A stretch of 64,000 nt of DNA from CAVSJJ01 sp963728395 (GTDB lineage Bacteria; Actinomycetota; Actinomycetes; Actinomycetales; Dermatophilaceae), in assembly GCA_963728395.1 (NCBI GenBank), contig CAVSJJ010000007.1:1-64000 (forward strand), read 5' to 3'. This document shows positions 59,308 through 64,000 of the stretch, one piece after another. The notes beneath the pieces are model-generated. The model ran no database searches. It saw only the letters and a list, made by a program, of their open reading frames with translations, and was not told the DNA's origin. The position numbers and the translations under genes are program-made. Every line of letters starts with the position of its first letter. Position 1 is the stretch's first letter.

Positions 59308-59937
59308 GTGGAGTTCGACGTCACGATCGAGATCCCCAAGGGACACCGGAACAAGTACGAGGTCGATCACGAGACGGGGCGGATCCGCTTGGACCGCATG
59401 CTCTTCACGTCGATGGCCTACCCCGCCGACTACGGCTATATCGAGGACACCCTCGGCGAGGACGGCGACCCGCTCGACGCCCTCGTCCTCCTCGACGAGC
59501 CGACGTTCTCCGGATGCCTTGTCCGAGCGCGCCCGATCGGGATGTTCCACATGCGGGACGAGGCGGGTGGCGACGACAAGATCCTCTGTATGCCGGCCGG
59601 GGACCCCCGCAAGGACCACGTCCTCGAGCTGGAGCACATGAGCGAGTTCGACCGGCTCGAGGTCCAGCACTTCTTCGAGACCTACAAGGACCTCGAGCCC
59701 GGCAAGTCCGTCGAGGGCGCGCACTGGGCCGGCCGGGAGGAGGCCGAGCGGTGCATCGAGGAGGCCATCCAGCGCGCGACGGACGCCGGGATGTCGACGG
59801 CTCGCTGGCGGATGCCGGTCCACGCCGACGACGCGCCGGAGGTTCCGCCGATCACCCGCACCGAGGCCGAGCGTCTCGAGGCGACCGCGCGGGCCCTCGC
59901 CGAGCTCGCAACGAAGGAGAACCCGCTCAGCGACTGA
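59308..59937 (+). CDS. ppa: Inorganic pyrophosphatase
   Basis: Hydrolyses pyrophosphate to drive biosynthesis; cytoplasmic. 209 residues; the core (~165) has VTIEIPKGHRNKYEVDHETG, SMAYPADYGYIEDTLGEDGD, PLDALVLLDEPTFSG (signature D-x-D-x-x-D in EDGDPLDAL) and KDHVLELEHMSEFDRLEVQH. A C-terminal extension of about 40 residues is predicted helical. RBS AGGAG lies 6 bases before GTG 59308. It converges with the NlpC/P60 gene across a strong hairpin. Confidence 0.94.
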   Translation: MEFDVTIEIPKGHRNKYEVDHETGRIRLDRMLFTSMAYPADYGYIEDTLGEDGDPLDALVLLDEPTFSGCLVRARPIGMFHMRDEAGGDDKILCMPAGDPRKDHVLELEHMSEFDRLEVQHFFETYKDLEPGKSVEGAHWAGREEAERCIEEAIQRATDAGMSTARWRMPVHADDAPEVPPITRTEAERLEATARALAELATKENPLSD

Positions 59938-59945
59938 GCGTGCCA

Positions 59946-59978
59946 CCGCGCCCCCGCCGGTCATCGGCGGGGGCGCGG
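59946..59978. terminator. Bidirectional hairpin between ppa and the NlpC/P60 gene
   Basis: Perfect 14-bp arms CCGCGCCCCCGCCG and CGGCGGGGGCGCGG around the loop GTCAT, 8 bases after the ppa stop. Usable from both strands, where the two genes converge. Confidence 0.85.
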
Positions 59979-60004
59979 CGTACCAGGGTGGTACCGAGGG
60001 GGAA

Positions 60005-61369
60005 CTAGGGGCGGCCGCCGTAGGGCAGCAGGTCGGAGCGGTAGATCGACGCGTAGCGAACCTGCGCTCCGGTATGCGGTGCCTCGATCATCTGGCCGCC
60101 GCCGACGTAGATGCCGACGTGGTGGTTCGTCGCACCGGAGGAGCCGTAGAAGACGAGGTCGCCCGGCATGAGGCCGTCGATCGGCACCCGGCGGGTCATC
60201 GCGTACTGCGCCTGCGAGCCGTGCGGCATGTACACCCCGGCCTGGCGCCAGGCCATCATCGTCAGTCCGGAGCAGTCGAAGGTGCTCGGGCCGGCCCCGC
60301 CCCACTGGTACCACTTGCCGAGCTGAGCGCGGGCGTAGGCGAGGACGGCCGCGGAGCCGCCGCGCGGCGCCGGTGGCGGCGGCGTCGAGCTGGACCCGCT
60401 GCTGGACCCGCTGCTGGACCCGCTGCTCGACCCCGAGCCGCTCGATGAGCTGCTCGAGCCCTGGCTCTGCTCCCGCTTCTTGCGGGCCTCGGCGGCCCGG
60501 CGCGCCTCTTCGGCCTTGCGGGCCGCCTCGGCGGCCGCGGCCCGGCGGGCGGCGGCGGCGCGGGCGCGAGCCTCGGCGGCCCGCTTCAGGCCGACCTGGC
60601 GCGCGTTCTCGACGGCGACGGAGGTCTTGCGCAGCTGGGCGAGCTTGGCGACCATCTGGCGCTGCTCGGCCGCGATGGACCGGGCGGCGGCAGCGGCCGC
60701 GTCGGCCTTGGCCTGGGCGGCGGCCCGAGCCGCCTCGGCCGCCTTGGCGGCCTCGGCCTGCTGGGCGCGGGCCCGGTCGGACTGGGCGCGAGCGGCGGCG
60801 GCGAGGTTGGCGCTCTGGGCGGCTCGGTCGAGTGCGGCGGTTCGGGCGTCGCCGATGGCGGCCATGCCGATCGCCCGGTCGGCGAGGTCCTGGGGACCGG
60901 TGCTGCTGAGGTAGGCCTCGAGACCGCTCAGCGACCCGTCGGTCTGGTACATGAGCGAGGCATACCGCCGGACGGTGAGCGAGGCGGCGTCGGCGTCCTT
61001 CTGCGCCGCGGTCGCCTCGGCGGCCGCGTCCTTGGCCGCCCTCGTCGCGTCGGCGAGCTTGATCCGGGCCTCGTTGTAGGCCTCGGCGGCGACGGAGACC
61101 TCGTCCTGGATCGCGGCGAGGCGCGCGGACGCCGCGTCGTACTGGGCCTGGAGGGCGGCGACCGAGCTGCCCGCCCGGGTCACTGCGCGCTTGGCCGCAT
61201 CGACCTGCTGCTGGCTCGGGTACACCGGCCGGGGCTTGGCGAGGGAGGCGGTCGCTCCGCCCGCGAGCGTCGCGATCGTGAGCGCGCCCGCGAGGAGCAG
61301 GCGCCCCCACCGGACGCCGCGGGGTCGCCGGGTTCTTGCCGGGTCCACGTCGGACAGTGGCAGGGGCAC
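60005..61369 (-). CDS. Secreted NlpC/P60 peptidoglycan hydrolase with coiled-coil
   Basis: 454 residues. Signal peptide RGVRWGRLLLAGALTIATLA ending GGATASLA; long Ala/Glu/Lys/Arg coiled-coil region (about 45-310); Ser/Gly linker with a 12-bp DNA repeat; Pro-rich stretch; NlpC/P60 domain with catalytic Cys in FDCSGLTMMAWRQAGVYMPH, His in NHHVGIYVGGGQMIEAPHTG. Likely cleaves peptide stems (RipA/CwlO-like). GTG 61369 is preferred: GAGAGG lies 8 bases upstream and it puts the signal peptide close to the N-terminus; other in-frame starts are GTG 61423 and TTG 61435. Upstream gap carries a GTTAC-N6-GTGAC repeat, possibly MtrA. Confidence 0.9.
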   Translation of the reverse strand: MPLPLSDVDPARTRRPRGVRWGRLLLAGALTIATLAGGATASLAKPRPVYPSQQQVDAAKRAVTRAGSSVAALQAQYDAASARLAAIQDEVSVAAEAYNEARIKLADATRAAKDAAAEATAAQKDADAASLTVRRYASLMYQTDGSLSGLEAYLSSTGPQDLADRAIGMAAIGDARTAALDRAAQSANLAAAARAQSDRARAQQAEAAKAAEAARAAAQAKADAAAAAARSIAAEQRQMVAKLAQLRKTSVAVENARQVGLKRAAEARARAAAARRAAAAEAARKAEEARRAAEARKKREQSQGSSSSSSGSGSSSGSSSGSSSGSSSTPPPPAPRGGSAAVLAYARAQLGKWYQWGGAGPSTFDCSGLTMMAWRQAGVYMPHGSQAQYAMTRRVPIDGLMPGDLVFYGSSGATNHHVGIYVGGGQMIEAPHTGAQVRYASIYRSDLLPYGGRP

Positions 61370-61656
61370 GAGCGGCACCTCTCGCAGGGGTCGGGTGGTG
61401 ACGTCGAAAAGACTAGGACTCACATTTCCCGCCAATTCACATTCGTCCCGGTAATCACAGGACTACCAGCGATTCCGCGAAATACCATCCGTGTTATTCA
61501 CGAAATGACACGGGTGTTTTTCCGCAGGTCGCCACGGCGATTCTCGACGGCATCCCGATCAGGTCACGGTTTGGTAACGAAATCCACGTTTCGCGCCCTG
61601 ACCTGCGCGGATGCCGGGTTCGGGGCTCTTCGACTTTCCGCGGGGCAGGGCCGTGG
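61370..61656. promoter_or_regulatory. Long upstream region of the NlpC/P60 gene
   Basis: 287 bases, clearly lower in GC than the rest. Contains TAGTCT at 61412-61417 (possible -10, minus strand), an imperfect palindrome with CGTGT/ACACG arms at 61490-61512, and the direct repeat GTTAC-N6-GTGAC at 61563-61578. I find no small gene. The c-di-AMP (ydaO) riboswitch common before such genes does not match here. Confidence 0.5.
61563..61578 (-). promoter_or_regulatory. Possible MtrA-type direct repeat
   Basis: GTTAC-CAAACC-GTGAC on the minus strand, about 200 bases before the NlpC/P60 start. It resembles the loosely conserved GTnAC repeats bound by MtrA, which controls cell-wall hydrolases in actinobacteria. 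Confidence 0.4.
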
Positions 61657-61767
61657 TCATGCTGCGTCTCGTCGTGCTCGGGTGAGCGCGATGGTTGAGA
61701 GTATCCGGCGCTGGTAGTTCTCGAGGTTGCGGAAGCCGCAGGCGATTAACCGGCCCTCGTCTTGGGG
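61657..61767 (-). pseudogene. C-terminal remnant of an ISL3-type transposase
   Basis: 37 codons read in frame directly after the stop of the recombinase gene: DEGRLIACGFRNLENYQRRI then LSTIALTRARRDAA and a stop. GFRN-x-x-NY-x-x-R-I/L is the characteristic end of ISL3-family (IS204/IS1001/IS1165) transposases. All catalytic parts are missing, so this is a broken copy. It is probably where the recombinase element inserted or recombined; the join is at about 61760-61770. Assignment is by motif only. Confidence 0.55.
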
Positions 61768-63810
61768 TCAAGGGCGGCGGTCGGGGTGCGGTGTTCGGTC
61801 GAGGTGCCCGTTGAGGGCTTGGATGACCTGCTCGTGTCGCTTGGCTTCGCTGGTCCAACCGCGCAGCGTCGCGTCGTCGTGGAGGGCCTGCTCGTCGCGG
61901 AGCTGTTTGCTGATGACGGGGAGCAGGTCGGCGCTGGTGGTGAAGTTGTCGCACTGTTCGCAGATGTTGGCGTACTGGCATGCTCCCGCGACGGTGGCCC
62001 GGGTGCAGTAGCCGCCGGCCAGGCGGGTCTTGATGGCTTCGGCGTGGAGCCACTGGGCCGGGTCGGGAAGGGGAGGTCGGGAGTCGACGACGAGGGGCAG
62101 CCGGGTCGTGGCATGGATTCGGTCCAGGGCTGCGTCGTAGGCCTGGCGCAGGGTCGGGTTCGCGAGGCGGGCGTAGCGCAGCGTCATCTCGGGGGTGACG
62201 TGCCCGAGCAGCATCATCAACGACTGCAGGCTCATCCCGGCGTTGATGAGCTCGGTGGCGTAGGTGTGCCGCAGCTGGTGCGGGGTGACGGTCAGGGGGT
62301 TACCGTCGGTGCCTGTCAGGCCGCAGGTCGTGGCCGCGGCGAGCAGGCCCCGCCGAATCCGAGTGTCGGCCATCCGGTGGCCGCCGGTGACGAACAGGAA
62401 GTCGACGTCTCGTGGTTGTCGGGGGTGCGGCAGGCTGCGGTGCGTTCCGCGGACGGCGCGCCATTCGTTCAGCGCGGCGAGGGTGGGCTCGTCGAGGGGG
62501 ACGACGCGTTCGGTGTCGAGCTTGCCGAGCGGGACCTTGAGCCAGGTGCCGTGGCGGGGTAGGTCCCACAGGCAGTCGAGCTCGAGGTCGAGCAGTTCAC
62601 CGACGCGTATCCCGCTGCCGCGCAGCAGGATGATCCCGACCCGGGCAGGGATGTCGTCCAGCTCACGCACGGCGGCCATCAGGGCCCGGTCCTGGTCCGG
62701 GGTGAGCGCTCGGGGCAGGGCGGCGGGAAGCCGGGGCAGGTCCGAGCGCAGCAGCACCGGGGTGGGTGGCCGCTCCGACCAGCCCCACAGGGTGATGTCG
62801 TCGAAGAAGACGCGCAAGGTGACCACTGCGGCCAGATGCCTGGCCTTGGAGATGTGCTGGTCCCGGGCGACTCGCCCGAGCCATCCCCTGTTGGCGTGCC
62901 ACGCTAGGAAGTCCTCCAGGTGGGCGCGGGTCAGCGCTTGGAGGCTGCTCACCTGTGGGTCGTGCTCGGACAGCCACTGGGCGAACACCACGAAGCACGC
63001 GGCCCGCTCGATGACGGTCTTGGGTCGGCGGGTCGTGGATAGCACGTTCAGGTAGCGCAGCATCGCGGCACGGATGAGCGGCTGAGACACCGGCGCGAGC
63101 CGGTCGGCCAGGGTGGTGGCGCGCCGGTTCGGGTGCTTCGGCGGGTGCGGCAGGAGCCCGAGGTGGTAGCCGAGCACGGACAGCCCGTACAGCCTGCCGC
63201 GCAGGGGCTTGCGGGTCACCTCGGCCAGGATCGGTGAGGACTCGATCCTCTCGCGCACGGCCCGCAGGTCTTCCTCGGTGATCTGCTCCAGGACGATCCC
63301 GCGGGTCAGGCACACCAGCGCCAACCCCGCTCCGGCGACCTGCTGGCACCACTGGTGGCACCAGCCCAGCGACAGGGCTGCGGCCATCGCCCGGTCGACG
63401 TCGCCTTGGTGCATCGCCGCCCACGTCGTGAAGTGGGCGCCCTTCTGCTTCATGATGAGCAGCTCGGCGTCCGGGCGTAGCCGCCCGGTCGCGAAGCACC
63501 AGGACAGGAACGGCCAGGACCCGAACCGGCGCGCCTCGGCCACCCGGGTCGCGGTTGGCCGTTCCATCCACACCGTCAGGTCCGCGAAGGCTGCCAGGTG
63601 CTGCTCGGCCGCGCGTTGACGCGACCGCTTGGACTGCTGGTTACAGCCCAGCGTCGCGACGTACTCGCCGTGATCGGTGAGCAGCCGGGCAGGCTGCAGC
63701 CACAACCCCGAAGCCGGTGGCGGGTCATGACGTGAGGGTCGTGGCGGTGCCGGTTCGGTGTCCTGCGGTGCGGCCGCGGCCAGGGACAGCAGTGGGGTGG
63801 CGCCCGTCAT
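61768..63810 (-). CDS. Tyrosine recombinase, Tn554 TnpB-like
   Basis: 680 residues, long for a tyrosine recombinase. The N-terminal half is helical with no clear domain; the catalytic domain lies at about 370-560: RGSGIRVGELLDLELDCLW (Arg), KVPLGKLDTERVVPLDEPT (Lys hairpin), HQLRHTYATELINAGMSLQS (H-x-x-R), LLGHVTPEMTLRYARLANP (His and nucleophile Tyr). After it comes a cysteine-rich tail CTRATVAGACQYANICEQCD, as in Tn554 TnpB. Start ATG 63810 overlaps the preceding recombinase by ATGA. Likely part of a Tn554/RIT-like mobile element. The region has no copy of the GTATGCCG octamer, unlike the rest of the window. Confidence 0.88.
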   Translation of the reverse strand: MTGATPLLSLAAAAPQDTEPAPPRPSRHDPPPASGLWLQPARLLTDHGEYVATLGCNQQSKRSRQRAAEQHLAAFADLTVWMERPTATRVAEARRFGSWPFLSWCFATGRLRPDAELLIMKQKGAHFTTWAAMHQGDVDRAMAAALSLGWCHQWCQQVAGAGLALVCLTRGIVLEQITEEDLRAVRERIESSPILAEVTRKPLRGRLYGLSVLGYHLGLLPHPPKHPNRRATTLADRLAPVSQPLIRAAMLRYLNVLSTTRRPKTVIERAACFVVFAQWLSEHDPQVSSLQALTRAHLEDFLAWHANRGWLGRVARDQHISKARHLAAVVTLRVFFDDITLWGWSERPPTPVLLRSDLPRLPAALPRALTPDQDRALMAAVRELDDIPARVGIILLRGSGIRVGELLDLELDCLWDLPRHGTWLKVPLGKLDTERVVPLDEPTLAALNEWRAVRGTHRSLPHPRQPRDVDFLFVTGGHRMADTRIRRGLLAAATTCGLTGTDGNPLTVTPHQLRHTYATELINAGMSLQSLMMLLGHVTPEMTLRYARLANPTLRQAYDAALDRIHATTRLPLVVDSRPPLPDPAQWLHAEAIKTRLAGGYCTRATVAGACQYANICEQCDNFTTSADLLPVISKQLRDEQALHDDATLRGWTSEAKRHEQVIQALNGHLDRTPHPDRRP

Positions 63811-64000
63811 GGCGAACCAGCGCTCAGAGCCTGGCGGGCCTTGGCGTACTCGGCCGCGAGGGTCTTAACGGACAGGTGCACGTAGCCGGCGGTGGTCTCC
63901 GGGCTGGCATGTCCCATCAGATCACGCAGCACGACCAGATCGACTCCGGCTGAGGCGAGTTCGGTGCCGTAGGTGTGCCGCAGCCGGTGTGGTCGCACCC
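63807..64000 (-). CDS. Tyrosine recombinase, C-terminal part (Tn554 TnpA-like), cut by window end
   Basis: The last 64 residues are visible. RPHRLRHTYGTELASAG holds the H-x-x-R box; VVLRDLMGHASPETTAGYVH holds the second His (GH) and the nucleophile Tyr; helices follow to the stop. Overlaps the 680-residue recombinase by ATGA, so both are made from one transcript. In Tn554 the order is tnpA-tnpB-tnpC; a third recombinase or TnpC is not visible downstream, where the ISL3 remnant starts at once. Confidence 0.85.
   Translation of the reverse strand, partial: VRPHRLRHTYGTELASAGVDLVVLRDLMGHASPETTAGYVHLSVKTLAAEYAKARQALSAGSP

Noticed and set aside
61370..61620. Possible ydaO (c-di-AMP) riboswitch before the NlpC/P60 gene
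   Set aside because: Such genes often have one, but I cannot find the conserved core blocks in the right order on the minus strand.

Overview
The window is about 64 kb of very GC-rich DNA (roughly 72% by eye) from an actinobacterium. The gene content and protein style fit the Micrococcales, probably Intrasporangiaceae; that placement is my inference. Support comes from a complete menaquinone core, an actinobacterial HemD with a fused methyltransferase-like domain, the 32-residue ribosomal protein bS22 next to a BldC-type HTH gene, DUF4229, DUF3180 and DUF2342 proteins, and dense ATGA/GTGA stop-start overlaps.

Layout. 0-11.6 kb: menaquinone genes (menD, menC, menB, menE, menA) with a WXG100-like/hydrolase pair, a ketopantoate-reductase-like gene, a YwiC-like membrane protein and a hemerythrin-like protein. 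11.7-16.6 kb: cytochrome c maturation operon (phosphatase, resA, ccdA, resB, ccsB, DUF4229). 16.6-25 kb: heme synthesis, hemL and then rex-hemA-hemC-hemD-hemB under a Rex-type operator, with a divergent marR/yceI pair beside it. 25-34 kb: glutaredoxin-like protein, acyltransferase/SDR pair, bS22 and HTH gene, acuC, an RCK potassium-channel regulator, proC, and proline dehydrogenase. 34-44 kb: ABC transporter, TIM-barrel protein, ppx/gppA, and a cofactor operon (DUF2520, panC, nadB, nadC). 44-48 kb: a membrane protein/XRE pair, a MidA-like methyltransferase, a lipoprotein and an orphan NuoD. 48-57 kb: tilS-hpt, ftsH, folE, an MprF-like protein, folP, a folB-folK fusion and DUF3180. 57-61.4 kb: DUF2342 metalloprotease, dacB, ppa and an NlpC/P60 hydrolase. 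61.4-64 kb: a mobile edge with two overlapping tyrosine recombinases (one cut by the window end) beside an ISL3-type transposase remnant.

How the genes work together. Most of the left 25 kb serves the respiratory chain: quinone, heme and cytochrome c assembly, with Rex (an NADH/NAD+ sensor) apparently controlling the heme operon. The middle and right parts supply NAD, pantothenate and folate, and cell-wall turnover.

The strongest unusual signals are at DNA level. (1) The octamer GTATGCCG/CGGCATAC is scattered through the chromosomal part in all reading frames, far above chance. (2) A 43-nt palindromic element is present twice in frame inside tilS and once between proC and a regulator gene. 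(3) A repeated TANNNT-N6/7-RTG arrangement indicates many leaderless transcripts. (4) Two membrane-protein/XRE modules carry very long perfect palindromic operators. (5) Several other intergenic palindromes and tandem repeats are described in the entries. No tRNA, rRNA or CRISPR array was seen.
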